The notes: generated from the letters alone by a model not told the origin. 36,224 bases of DNA from Candidatus Colivicinus equi (GCA_018064825.1 JAGHUL010000056.1:1-36224); one strand, 5' to 3'. Positions 8,275-15,182 are shown, counted from the stretch's first letter. Made by a program: numbers and translations.

Positions 8275-8429
8275 TGAATTATTTTCTTAACTATACAAGA
8301 ATCATTATGTTTACAATGTGCACAATACTTATTACTTTTAATCAAATAACGTGCGCAAAAATAAGCTATTACTAATATAATAGTAACTACTATTATCGTT
8401 CCGTAATTTCTAGCGATAAAGTTCATCAT
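8271..8429 (-). CDS. Small Cys-rich single-pass membrane protein (FeoB-associated-like)
   Basis: This 52-residue ORF is below usual size cut-offs. It begins MMNFIARNYGTIIVVTI, has one strongly hydrophobic helix at about 10-31, and a basic tail with three closely spaced cysteines (YCAHCKHNDSC). That layout resembles the small Cys-rich membrane proteins encoded beside feoB; no feoB is in the window, so the link to iron is inference. A strong promoter (TTGACA, 17 bases, TAAGAT) lies just upstream, ending eight bases before the first of two ATGs, with no Shine-Dalgarno. It diverges from a DtxR-type metal regulator, which supports a role in metal handling. Confidence 0.65.
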   Translation of the reverse strand: MMNFIARNYGTIIVVTIILVIAYFCARYLIKSNKYCAHCKHNDSCIVKKIIH

Positions 8430-8435
8430 CTACGA

Positions 8436-8466
8436 ATATCTTAAGAATTAGAAGCACTGATGTCAA
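8436..8466 (-). promoter_or_regulatory. Promoter of the small Cys-rich gene with possible metalloregulator operator
   Basis: TTGACA (8466-8461), a 17-base spacer and TAAGAT (8443-8438) form a near-consensus minus-strand promoter. The -10 contains the palindromic core TCTTAAGA (8439-8446), whose CTTAAG centre matches the core of Bacillus MntR boxes as I remember them. Control by the neighbouring DtxR-type regulator is inferred. Confidence 0.5.
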
Positions 8467-8472
8467 TGATGG

Positions 8473-8478
8473 TAAAAT
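8473..8478 (+). promoter_or_regulatory. -10 box TAAAAT six bases before the metalloregulator ATG
   Basis: TGG-TAAAAT is an extended -10, followed by GAAAAT and the ATG at 8485. No Shine-Dalgarno is present, so this is another candidate leaderless start. Confidence 0.4.
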
Positions 8479-8484
8479 GAAAAT

Positions 8485-8850
8485 ATGAAAAGAAATGAAA
8501 CAATACAAAACTACTTAGAAGCAATCTACTTTATTCAATTAGAAAAAGGTAAAGTTAGAGCTATTGATGTGGTTAAATATATGAAGTATTCTCGTCCTAC
8601 TGTTTCTGTAGCTCTAAAGCAATTAGAAACCGATGGCTATATCACTATTGAAAAGAATATTATTTCTTTAAAACCTGAAGGCGTCAAAATAGCGAAAACA
8701 ATGTCTGAGAGACATGAATATATTGCGAAATTATTGATGTCACTAGGTGTCTCTAAACAGACGGCCTATATGGACAGTTGCTTAATTGAACATGATTTAT
8801 CAAACGAATCGTTTAACGCAATTAAGAAAGCGACAAGAAATAAAAAATAA
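8485..8850 (+). CDS. DtxR/MntR-family metal-dependent transcriptional regulator
   Basis: The 121 residues comprise an N-terminal winged helix-turn-helix (recognition helix around SRPTVSVALKQLETDGYI) and a metal-binding dimerisation domain with RHE (76-78) and DSCLIEHDLS (97-106). There is no SH3-like third domain, as in MntR. Aligned to MntR, metal ligands His77, Glu102 and His103 are kept and the Glu corresponding to Glu11 is present. The Asp8 position is Asn9, and the Glu99 position is Cys99, as in the DtxR/IdeR primary site. This may favour Fe over Mn, though that is inference. It diverges from the small Cys-rich membrane gene. There is no Shine-Dalgarno. Confidence 0.88.
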   Translation: MKRNETIQNYLEAIYFIQLEKGKVRAIDVVKYMKYSRPTVSVALKQLETDGYITIEKNIISLKPEGVKIAKTMSERHEYIAKLLMSLGVSKQTAYMDSCLIEHDLSNESFNAIKKATRNKK

Positions 8851-8871
8851 AAGATGACATTGTCATCTTTT
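8849..8871. terminator. Bidirectional terminator
   Basis: A 10-bp stem AAAAGATGAC/GTCATCTTTT with a three-base loop sits between two convergent genes. A/T runs on both sides suit termination in either direction, and it overlaps the stop codons of both neighbours. Confidence 0.75.
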
Positions 8872-9397
8872 ATTGTTCCTCTACTAATAAATTATTTAAA
8901 GCATTCTCTAATAGATAATTTGAAGCTTTAATAAGTCTAACTTCATAATCACTATATTCATTTTTGTTTTGTTCATATATATAATCGTGAATCTTATATA
9001 TCGACATATAGAAACTTACCATGTCGCTCTCTTCTAATATTCTCTGGAAAGCTTTAATCGACAAGACATTGTCATCATTAGCTTTATAGGCTTTTACAGT
9101 ATTGAAATCTTCATAATAGTACACATCTTTATTTTCGATATGAAGGTCTGAGAAGACTGGTCTTTCATAGAATACGTCTAAAACAAAATCTTCAAAATCG
9201 ACATTTGCTTCAAAAGCGTCGCTATTCTCTTCGATGAGTCTTCTAATAGCCTGACGATTTGAATCACCTATCTGTTTATCTTCTTGGGCTAGCAAATTAA
9301 TTGCTTCAAACAAATAATGAAGTTTTAAATCATCCTGTTTTTCACTTTTTGCATAATCATAATCGTTTTTCGCTAATCTTCTTTTTAATCTTTCCAT
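8870..9397 (-). CDS. Hypothetical protein, downstream of efp
   Basis: The 175-residue soluble, acidic, mostly helical protein starts MERLKRRLAKNDYDYAKSEK after a good GGAGGAATC ribosome-binding site. No membrane segment, signal or recognisable catalytic motif is seen. It follows efp by 21 bases in the same direction, so the two are probably co-transcribed. In many Bacillota nusB lies near efp, but I find no match here to the NusB pattern (ARE.ALQ.LY near the start, ELVINEAV later). Function unknown. Confidence 0.75.
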   Translation of the reverse strand: MERLKRRLAKNDYDYAKSEKQDDLKLHYLFEAINLLAQEDKQIGDSNRQAIRRLIEENSDAFEANVDFEDFVLDVFYERPVFSDLHIENKDVYYYEDFNTVKAYKANDDNVLSIKAFQRILEESDMVSFYMSIYKIHDYIYEQNKNEYSDYEVRLIKASNYLLENALNNLLVEEQ

Positions 9398-9418
9398 GAT
9401 TCCTCCAAAAAAGAACCA

Positions 9419-9976
9419 CTAGGCTCTTCCACAATATTTTCCATCAATAGTAGAAACTATTATTTTATCTGTTTCATTAATAAACATTGGAACTTTTACT
9501 AATAAACCAGTTTCCGTAATAGCATTTTTTAGTGCAGCAGTTGCGGTATCACCCTTTACTGCTTGTTCGCACTCAGATAAAGACATTTCAACTTTATCAG
9601 GTAAATAAACGCCTAGCACTTCACCTTCATATATTTGAATGTTGACGTCTAAATTTGGAATTAAAAATTTGCTTTCCCATGATAGACGATCTTTTGGAAT
9701 TTCTATTTGTTCATATGATTCACTATCCATGAATACCATTGAATCACCAGAATCATATAAGAATTGCATTGGACGCTTCTCTATTTCGGCTTCACCAACT
9801 TTATCAGAACCGATGAAACTTAGTTCCTTTACGACGCCTGTACGAGGAACTTTAACTTTTATCTTAACTTTCATTTTGGCCATTGCCGTTTTGTTCAATG
9901 TCGATTCGATACATTGATACAATTCGTTTTCCCATGTAAAACATTGACCAGGTTTGATTTCTGTACAGTTTATCAT
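9419..9976 (-). CDS. efp: Elongation factor P with atypical tip loop
   Basis: EF-P binds between the P and E sites and relieves ribosome stalling at proline runs. The 185 residues have all three domains: N-terminal KOW-like (1-65), OB domain with MQFLYDSGDSMVFMDSESYEQ (71-91), and C-terminal OB domain with KGDTATAALKNA and the ending DGKYCGRA. Domain I aligns without gaps to B. subtilis EF-P as I remember it, yet the tip PGKG is replaced by TAMA, so the position of modified Lys32 is Met32, in a basic stretch MAKMKVKIKVKV. This differs from ordinary Lys- or Arg-type EF-P. A GGAG ribosome-binding site precedes the ATG, and the gene starts nine bases after the DMT transporter. Confidence 0.9.
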   Translation of the reverse strand: MINCTEIKPGQCFTWENELYQCIESTLNKTAMAKMKVKIKVKVPRTGVVKELSFIGSDKVGEAEIEKRPMQFLYDSGDSMVFMDSESYEQIEIPKDRLSWESKFLIPNLDVNIQIYEGEVLGVYLPDKVEMSLSECEQAVKGDTATAALKNAITETGLLVKVPMFINETDKIIVSTIDGKYCGRA

Positions 9977-9985
9977 AGTTTCTCC

Positions 9986-10831
9986 TTATAATTGCCCTAA
10001 TAATACTGAAATAAATATTAATGCTGAACCAATAATTTGGTTAGCAGTTAGTGTTTGATGTAGGATAAAGAAACCACCTAATGTGCCAAATACTGATTCT
10101 AGACTCAAAGTCAAAGAAGCAATAGATGGGTCAATATCTTTTTGGTATCTAATTTGTAGAAATGCTGCAACAATTCCTGATAAAGTAGCGTAGTAAATTA
10201 CGACTGGAATCATATTAGCCAAAGGAGACAAATCAGGTTTTTCATAGAAAATAGTCATCGTTGTTGCGATTATAAAGCAAGTTAGTTGTTGCACAAAAAC
10301 CATAACATAAGGATCGCTCTTTTGTACAAAGATATCGACAAAGATGATTTGTAAAGTCCAGAATACTACGGAAATTAATAGATAGATATCACCTTTGCTA
10401 AAGACGAAAGCACCCGTTCCTGCTAAGCATAAGAAGTATACGCCAACTAATGCCAATAAAACCGCAAGCCAAACTGTCTTCTTAGGTTTCTTGCCAAGGA
10501 ATAAACCAAAGATTGGAACAAGTACAATGTATAGTGTACTCAAGAAGCTTGCATTATTAACGCTACTTATCTCAATACCCATTTGTTGAACAATAGTGCC
10601 AGTAATTGTTATGACACCAGTTACTAGGCCACAAAGCATATCACGTTTTGTAATCTTATGTTTGCCAATAATTAATACAGGAATCATAAGAAAACAACCC
10701 ATATTCTTTATGGTTGCTAAAGTATATGGTGCTATATCAGATGATGTCATGCTTTGTAATGGATATGACATTCCCCAAAACAAAGATGCCAGTAGCAACA
10801 TGAATGTGCCGATTAATTTCTTTTTGCCCAT
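9986..10831 (-). CDS. DMT-superfamily (EamA) transporter
   Basis: This 281-residue protein has about ten hydrophobic helices arranged as two EamA repeats. The first repeat starts with LLLASLFWGMSYPLQS and has the conserved FLSTLYIVLVPIFGLFLG; the second has LLISVVFWTLQIIFVD and SLTLSLESVFGTLGGFFIL. Such proteins are drug/metabolite exporters, and the substrate cannot be read from sequence. It starts 15 bases after the comG operon and ends nine bases before efp. No clear ribosome-binding site is seen; TAAGAT lies exactly six bases before the ATG. Confidence 0.88.
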   Translation of the reverse strand: MGKKKLIGTFMLLLASLFWGMSYPLQSMTSSDIAPYTLATIKNMGCFLMIPVLIIGKHKITKRDMLCGLVTGVITITGTIVQQMGIEISSVNNASFLSTLYIVLVPIFGLFLGKKPKKTVWLAVLLALVGVYFLCLAGTGAFVFSKGDIYLLISVVFWTLQIIFVDIFVQKSDPYVMVFVQQLTCFIIATTMTIFYEKPDLSPLANMIPVVIYYATLSGIVAAFLQIRYQKDIDPSIASLTLSLESVFGTLGGFFILHQTLTANQIIGSALIFISVLLGQL

Positions 10832-10837
10832 ACGTCC

Positions 10838-10843
10838 ATCTTA
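10838..10843 (-). promoter_or_regulatory. -10-like TAAGAT six bases before the DMT transporter ATG
   Basis: TAAGAT (10843-10838), GGACGT, then ATG on the minus strand. TGGACT at 10866-10861 with a 17-base spacer could serve as -35. Read-through from the comG operon is the alternative. Confidence 0.3.
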
Positions 10844-10846
10844 CTA

Positions 10847-11221
10847 TTATCCGACATAATAGTCCACGACCATATTATCATAAACATCGACGTTTATCTG
10901 TTTATCATCAAAAAATAAACTATACGATTCATCTTGCCCATATACCTCTACATTTATACCATTGATATTAAAATCAGTTAATTCCTCGTTTTGCAATAAA
11001 ACGCATTTTACGTGATTGATGATTAATGCCTCTTCATAAAAACTATCAGTAAATTCATTTAAGTTGTAATACGCATTATTACATTTCTCTATATAATCAA
11101 ACTTGGACATCAATATCGTCATCACTATCATCATGACAATCAAAAAACTCGTCGAGATAAAACCCGGCTGCGCTTGAGATGACTTTTTCGTAATTTTTGT
11201 TTTTTCTTTGGTAGATAACAT
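10847..11221 (-). CDS. ComGG-like minor pseudopilin (start uncertain)
   Basis: Last gene of the comG-type operon. The frame encodes a basic N-terminus (KEKTKITKKSSQ), a hydrophobic helix GFISTSFLIVMMIVMTILM at about 20-38, then a small soluble domain. Position and layout match ComGG, a minor pseudopilin with a degenerate prepilin signal; sequence similarity alone would not prove it. The ATG at 11221 lies 125 bases inside comGF with no ribosome-binding site, so the true start may be further in. The stop is 15 bases before the DMT transporter. Confidence 0.6.
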   Translation of the reverse strand: MLSTKEKTKITKKSSQAQPGFISTSFLIVMMIVMTILMSKFDYIEKCNNAYYNLNEFTDSFYEEALIINHVKCVLLQNEELTDFNINGINVEVYGQDESYSLFFDDKQINVDVYDNMVVDYYVG

Positions 11222-11540
11222 AAACGCAATTGTTTCTTATTTCAAAATATAACTCGTCGACATCCGCAATAAATAATTGATAACCAGGTGATAATACTAA
11301 ATTATTGTTATTCATGGCTAAAGAATAATCTTTATCTTGATATATAAAATTTATTTCATCATATCTAACATCTAAGTCATAAGCCAGCAACATTATCCTT
11401 CTTAAATCTACTAAAGCTAATTCATCATTTACTTCGTTATAATCAAAATTGATATTACTTACTAAATTAAATGTTTCGCTACAAAGTGGAAGTATAGTCA
11501 AGGTTATTAGTAAAGCCAAAATAAGTCTAGTCAGATTCAT
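11097..11540 (-). CDS. ComGF-like minor pseudopilin
   Basis: Fourth pilin-like gene of the operon. The preferred start, MNLTRLILALLITLTILPL, gives 147 residues; GAGG lies 12 bases before that ATG. A GTG at 11564 would add eight residues. An N-terminal hydrophobic helix is followed by a domain with ADVDELYFEIRNNCVYVIY, resembling the ComGF C-terminal region. The C-terminus is Asp-rich (DDSDDDIDVQV) and is encoded by DNA shared with the start of the next frame. It overlaps comGE by 14 bases. Assignment is by position, size and helix. Confidence 0.65.
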   Translation of the reverse strand: MNLTRLILALLITLTILPLCSETFNLVSNINFDYNEVNDELALVDLRRIMLLAYDLDVRYDEINFIYQDKDYSLAMNNNNLVLSPGYQLFIADVDELYFEIRNNCVYVIYQRKNKNYEKVISSAAGFYLDEFFDCHDDSDDDIDVQV

Positions 11541-11736
11541 CGATAAAACATGCCTCACATTCACTTAAACTATTGAAGATTTGTTCATAACTATCATTTT
11601 CGTTAATCAAATAATCATTAAAGCCACTTTCCGCATAATTGATAGCTTCGTAAACATATAAGCATAGACTGACTATTATTGAAACAATGAACACATTAAG
11701 CAAAGCGTCCAACAAAAGGAATCCTCTTTTATTCAT
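11527..11736 (-). CDS. ComGE-like minor pseudopilin
   Basis: The 69-residue protein starts MNKRGFLLLDALLNVFIVSI, a prepilin-type signal in which cleavage after Gly5 would leave Phe first and Asp (instead of Glu) near position 5 of the mature chain. The rest is short and acidic (NENDSYEQIF, CEACFIDESD), with two Cys. It overlaps comGD by eight bases and comGF by 14. Short for ComGE, but order and signal support it. Confidence 0.65.
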   Translation of the reverse strand: MNKRGFLLLDALLNVFIVSIIVSLCLYVYEAINYAESGFNDYLINENDSYEQIFNSLSECEACFIDESD

Positions 11737-12022
11737 AAGTCATGTATCCGTTACCCAAATGGATTATGATTGAATGATTATTCAAATCGATAGTTCTAGC
11801 CATATTCACATGTCCCATTTCATTGAAACTAATACCTGATTCAAAATCTACTCTTTCGTAATTTTTTATTGCGATTGATTTACTTTCGACATAATTATTC
11901 ATAAATAGATAGTGATCTAGATTAATACCGTGATAGTTTCTTAAAGTTAAAACCATTAATGTCGTGATAATTAGAATTGATACTAATGATTCTAACAGCG
12001 TGAATCCTTTACTCACTGACAC
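11729..12022 (-). CDS. comGD: ComGD-like pseudopilin (GTG start)
   Basis: Pilin-like protein of the DNA-uptake pseudopilus, about 97 residues. The prepilin signal VSVSKGFTLLESLVSILII fits peptidase cleavage between Gly and Phe with Glu5 of the mature protein. An upstream ATG at 12055 would place unrelated residues (MAQIYIW) ahead of the signal. GTG at 12022 is preferred because TTTGGAGG lies nine bases before it. The start overlaps the comGC stop by 14 bases, so translation is coupled. Confidence 0.75.
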   Translation of the reverse strand: MSVSKGFTLLESLVSILIITTLMVLTLRNYHGINLDHYLFMNNYVESKSIAIKNYERVDFESGISFNEMGHVNMARTIDLNNHSIIIHLGNGYMTYE

Positions 12023-12302
12023 AATGGCCATCCTCCAAATATAAATTTGTGCCATTAGAACAAGTGGTTTGTTCTTCTGAGATATATCCTGCCGACACTA
12101 AATCAGTAATAGAATTAGGCATTGTGCCATAATCTAATTTAAACTGTGTAATTGCGCTATCTACAACTTTACTCATGACTTTACATGCTCTATTATCAAC
12201 GGAGTTAATTACCATCGATACATTGGGCAATGTCAAAAGAAATAGAATTGAAACAATCATCACCACTACCATCATTTCTAATAATGTAAAACCTTTTTTC
12301 AT
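12009..12302 (-). CDS. comGC: ComGC major competence pseudopilin
   Basis: The 97 residues begin MKKGFTLLEMMVVVMIVSIL, a textbook class 2 prepilin signal with cleavage after Gly4, then a Phe and Glu5 in the mature chain. The C-terminal domain contains two cysteines (TTCSNGTNLYLEDGHCVSE) that could form the disulfide seen in ComGC. GGAGG precedes the ATG. It is the major subunit of the pseudopilus that carries DNA through the wall. Confidence 0.88.
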   Translation of the reverse strand: MKKGFTLLEMMVVVMIVSILFLLTLPNVSMVINSVDNRACKVMSKVVDSAITQFKLDYGTMPNSITDLVSAGYISEEQTTCSNGTNLYLEDGHCVSE

Positions 12303-12312
12303 AATCCTCCTT

Positions 12313-13323
12313 TTAAATGTTACTAAGTGCCTGCAAAGGCAAGAATAATATTTGATATATAAAAACGATAATCAAGCCAATAAATATGTATGTTACTAGT
12401 TGAATTGATATCGTATATTTTTTAATCTTTTTTTGTATTTTTTCTTTCGCTAAATTTACATATCCTGCTAAAACATTGTTGAAATCATTTGAATATGTGG
12501 CTATCTTAATAAAACGTGACAAACTATTATCATAATAGATTTGTTTTGATGCGTCTCTTAGCGTCTCACCATTTAATAAACTTTCATCTAAATGGAAAGC
12601 CAGAAAAGAAATAACAGGTTTACTCTTCATACTCTTTAATAGTTCTAATGCCTGCTTTGTCTTATAACCTCTTTGACTACAAATAAGTAATAACGAAACA
12701 AATTGTTCGCAATAACTGATATTAACCAAACTGTTTGGGAAATGTTTAGATAATTGTAAATATAAGAACACGATGCGTTTAGGGCGTGAGAAGTATAAGG
12801 CAAATAATGCTAAGATTAAAATTCCATAATAGAAAACATAAACAACCGCTCTAAATAGAATCCTTAAAGAAGAGAATAATGCAATATTACTATTAAATGA
12901 TTTGAGCATCATAAAGATTGAATCGATGCCATATAAATCAAATAGGTATAAAGCAGTTAGAGAAACAAACAATAGAATACAAGGGTAAGCTAAAGAATTC
13001 ATTATTTGTTTCTCATTCTGTTTAACCCTATCATAGAAAGATAAACTGATATCTATAGCTATAGAGAATGGCAGATTTTTAATTAGAGGAGATAAGTATC
13101 CATTCAAATTACTAGGAATATAGCTTTCAATTATTCTTTCTATCAACATTCCTTCATCTAATTTTTGTAACAATTCATCAATTATTTTTTCGTTACCCTT
13201 TCTTTTGATGAGTTTCAAACCATTAGCTAAAGGTATATTTGTCTTTAATAATTTATTTAAATAAGCAAGGTCTTCTTCATTTAGGATTTGTTTAGATTGA
13301 ATCTTTTTCATAGATACCATCAT
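12313..13323 (-). CDS. comGB: ComGB, inner-membrane platform protein (GspF/PilC family)
   Basis: The 336-residue polytopic protein has two GspF-type cytoplasmic helical bundles, each followed by hydrophobic helices around 105-135, 150-180 and at the C-terminus (SIQLVTYIFIGLIIVFIYQI). It anchors the pseudopilus assembly ATPase to the membrane. The ATG at 13323 overlaps the end of comGA and has AAAGGG four bases upstream; a later Met (residue 5) is possible. Sequence is divergent but position between comGA and comGC is decisive. Confidence 0.85.
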   Translation of the reverse strand: MMVSMKKIQSKQILNEEDLAYLNKLLKTNIPLANGLKLIKRKGNEKIIDELLQKLDEGMLIERIIESYIPSNLNGYLSPLIKNLPFSIAIDISLSFYDRVKQNEKQIMNSLAYPCILLFVSLTALYLFDLYGIDSIFMMLKSFNSNIALFSSLRILFRAVVYVFYYGILILALFALYFSRPKRIVFLYLQLSKHFPNSLVNISYCEQFVSLLLICSQRGYKTKQALELLKSMKSKPVISFLAFHLDESLLNGETLRDASKQIYYDNSLSRFIKIATYSNDFNNVLAGYVNLAKEKIQKKIKKYTISIQLVTYIFIGLIIVFIYQILFLPLQALSNI

Positions 13324-14254
13324 TAATCCCTTTTTGAATTTGCTTTTCTATACTTAGGAAATCTTTTGAATTTATTCTATTTTTTCTAAAGTAAGCTAAT
13401 TCGTTTTTATCCATAATTTCGTAGACCACTTGCTTATGTTTATCCTTGGTATTAACTAATAATCTTTGATTAGCGATGCATATCAAGTTTTCAAATAGTT
13501 CATTCTCGTTAGCTCCTAAATCAACCAATCTACTAATTGCGGAGTAAGCGAATGATGAATGGAGCGTCGATAAAACTAAGTGACCAGTATTGGCAGCTGT
13601 GATGGCACCTTTTGCGGCCTTTTCATCTCTAATTTCACCTATCATGATGATATCTGGATCATGTCTTAAGATTTGCTTAATTCCTTCGCCATATGTGAAC
13701 CCAGCTTCTTCATTTACTTGAAGTTGCACAAATAAATCGTTATAAACTTCGATTGGATCTTCGATTGTGAAAATCTTACGTCCTTTCGCACACTTCAATA
13801 AATTGTATAATGTAGTGGTTTTGCCCGAACCGGTTGGACCAGTAAATAATACTAAGCCATTGCGACGTTTCATTAATGATTTAAAATAGATGTTTTGGTA
13901 ATCAATATTAGATAAATGATCGGCATCTATCTTTAACTCAGAATTTAAAATTCTTAAAACACCATTAGAAAAATTGATATTATTGATTATTGAAAATCTA
14001 AGGGATAGATTCTGGCCATCCACATCAAGTGAAAATTGTCCTGATTGAGGATGTAACATATTCCCGACATCTAAATTCGATAGATATTGTAAATATCTAA
14101 TTAATTTATAGTCATCAAATTTTGTTTTTACTTTGCGAAATATGCCATCGATACGCATTTCAATCGACATCTCTTGGTAATGCAATGTGAAATGGATATC
14201 GCTGGCGTTATATTTAATCGCAAGTCTTAATAAAGCTAATAATCTCTCTTCCAT
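13292..14254 (-). CDS. comGA: ComGA, competence pseudopilus assembly ATPase
   Basis: GspE/PilB-type secretion ATPase, 320 residues. It shows Walker A GPTGSGKTT (139-147), the Asp box IEDPIEV, Walker B PDIIMIGEIRDEKAA and the His box STLHSS. The zinc-binding Cys motif of GspE is absent, as in ComGA. It powers assembly of the pseudopilus for DNA uptake. First gene of the operon, with AGAGGC seven bases before the ATG. Confidence 0.95.
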   Translation of the reverse strand: MEERLLALLRLAIKYNASDIHFTLHYQEMSIEMRIDGIFRKVKTKFDDYKLIRYLQYLSNLDVGNMLHPQSGQFSLDVDGQNLSLRFSIINNINFSNGVLRILNSELKIDADHLSNIDYQNIYFKSLMKRRNGLVLFTGPTGSGKTTTLYNLLKCAKGRKIFTIEDPIEVYNDLFVQLQVNEEAGFTYGEGIKQILRHDPDIIMIGEIRDEKAAKGAITAANTGHLVLSTLHSSFAYSAISRLVDLGANENELFENLICIANQRLLVNTKDKHKQVVYEIMDKNELAYFRKNRINSKDFLSIEKQIQKGINDGIYEKDSI

Positions 14255-14301
14255 TTTTGCCTCTATATATTTATTCCGTCAAAAATGGAAAATGCTTAAA
14301 A

Positions 14302-14323
14302 AAGATGACATTTATGTCATCTT
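14302..14323 (-). terminator. Terminator after the MBL-fold gene
   Basis: A 9-bp stem AAGATGACA/TGTCATCTT with loop TTTA is followed on the minus strand by a T-run. It overlaps the stop codon of the MBL gene and lies about 50 bases before the comGA start, separating the two units. Confidence 0.75.
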
Positions 14324-14913
14324 AAGTAAGGATTATAGTTTAATTCATATGAGAGAATGCTTTCTTCATCGTGACCTGGATGGATACGATAGTCTTTTGT
14401 GAAATTAGTGAACGTTCTTAACGAGTCTCTTAGCTTTCTTTCGTTTCCACCTTTTAGATCCGTTCTACCTACACCACATCTAAAAAGAGTATCGCCAGTG
14501 AATATATCTTCAGAAAATACATAAATAACACTTCCTTCAGTATGGCCTGGTGTATATATTACTTCAAAGTTAAAAGGGCCTATTTGGTTGATTCCCTCTT
14601 TAATATGAACAGTTGGAACACTAATGTATGATACTAGACCGAAGTCACTGCCACTATATTTATCTCTCGCAAGTTCTTCGTCATCATGATGTAAATACAC
14701 TGGACATTTATACTTGTCATATAAACCATCTACAGCCTTTATATGGTCGAAATGGCCATGGGTCAATAAAATACCTAGTAAGTTATATTCGTTCAGTAAT
14801 GAGGCTAATTTCTCGGCTTTTGAGGCAGGATCAATAAGCAAAACATCTTTCCCTTGTTTTAAGAGATAAGTGTTAGTACCTAATGGACCTAAAACATATT
14901 TGATAATTTCCAT
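14317..14913 (-). CDS. MBL-fold metallo-hydrolase (glyoxalase II-like, YqgX type)
   Basis: Metallo-beta-lactamase-fold hydrolase of 198 residues from the ATG at 14913; a TTG three codons upstream is the other candidate. Metal ligands are visible in THGHFDH (51-57), TPGHTEGS, FTGDTLF and the final HPGHDEES. This matches hydroxyacylglutathione-hydrolase-like proteins such as YqgX, for which the physiological thioester or substrate is unsettled. A good ribosome-binding site is missing at either start, and the gene follows directly after the rpmG terminator hairpin, so its expression signal is unclear. Confidence 0.88.
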   Translation of the reverse strand: MEIIKYVLGPLGTNTYLLKQGKDVLLIDPASKAEKLASLLNEYNLLGILLTHGHFDHIKAVDGLYDKYKCPVYLHHDDEELARDKYSGSDFGLVSYISVPTVHIKEGINQIGPFNFEVIYTPGHTEGSVIYVFSEDIFTGDTLFRCGVGRTDLKGGNERKLRDSLRTFTNFTKDYRIHPGHDEESILSYELNYNPYLR

Positions 14914-14920
14914 ATATAAC

Positions 14921-14946
14921 AAAAAATAGGCATTAGCCTATTTTTT
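14921..14946 (-). terminator. Terminator after rpmG
   Basis: An 11-bp inverted repeat AAAAAATAGGC/GCCTATTTTTT around loop ATTA gives a GC-containing stem with T-run on both strands. It overlaps the rpmG stop codon and ends eight bases before the MBL-fold ATG. Confidence 0.8.
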
Positions 14947-15090
14947 CTCCTTATGTGTAGTCATCTTGTTACATCTAGGACAATACTTCTTAATTTCCAT
15001 CTTGTCTGGATGTTTTTTCTTATTTCTAGAACCGATGTAGTTTTCTTCACCACATTCAGTACACTTGAATGTTACAAACTCTCTAGGCAT
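14938..15090 (-). CDS. rpmG: 50S ribosomal protein L33
   Basis: The 50-residue protein starts MPREFVTFKCTECGEENYIG and ends CPRCNKMTTHKEKK. The two CxxC pairs (CTEC, CPRC) mark it as a zinc-binding L33. A strong GGAGGAAA site precedes the ATG and a near-consensus extended -10 promoter lies upstream. It stands alone, not next to secE-nusG as is often seen. Confidence 0.95.
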   Translation of the reverse strand: MPREFVTFKCTECGEENYIGSRNKKKHPDKMEIKKYCPRCNKMTTHKEKK

Positions 15091-15117
15091 TTATATTTCC
15101 TCCATTTACGCTTAATA

Positions 15118-15147
15118 ATTATACCATATGAAATTAAGTAATTTCAA
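15118..15147 (-). promoter_or_regulatory. Promoter of rpmG
   Basis: TTGAAA (15147-15142), an 18-base spacer and TATAAT (15123-15118), with TGG directly before the -10 as an extended element. It lies 27 bases upstream of the rpmG ATG. Confidence 0.75.
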
Positions 15148-15182
15148 TTATCATCCAAAATAAAATAACTTTTTATTTGAAA

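Noticed and set aside
8870-9397. nusB
   Set aside because: The neighbourhood of efp suggests it, but the NusB signature near the N-terminus and the later conserved segment are missing.
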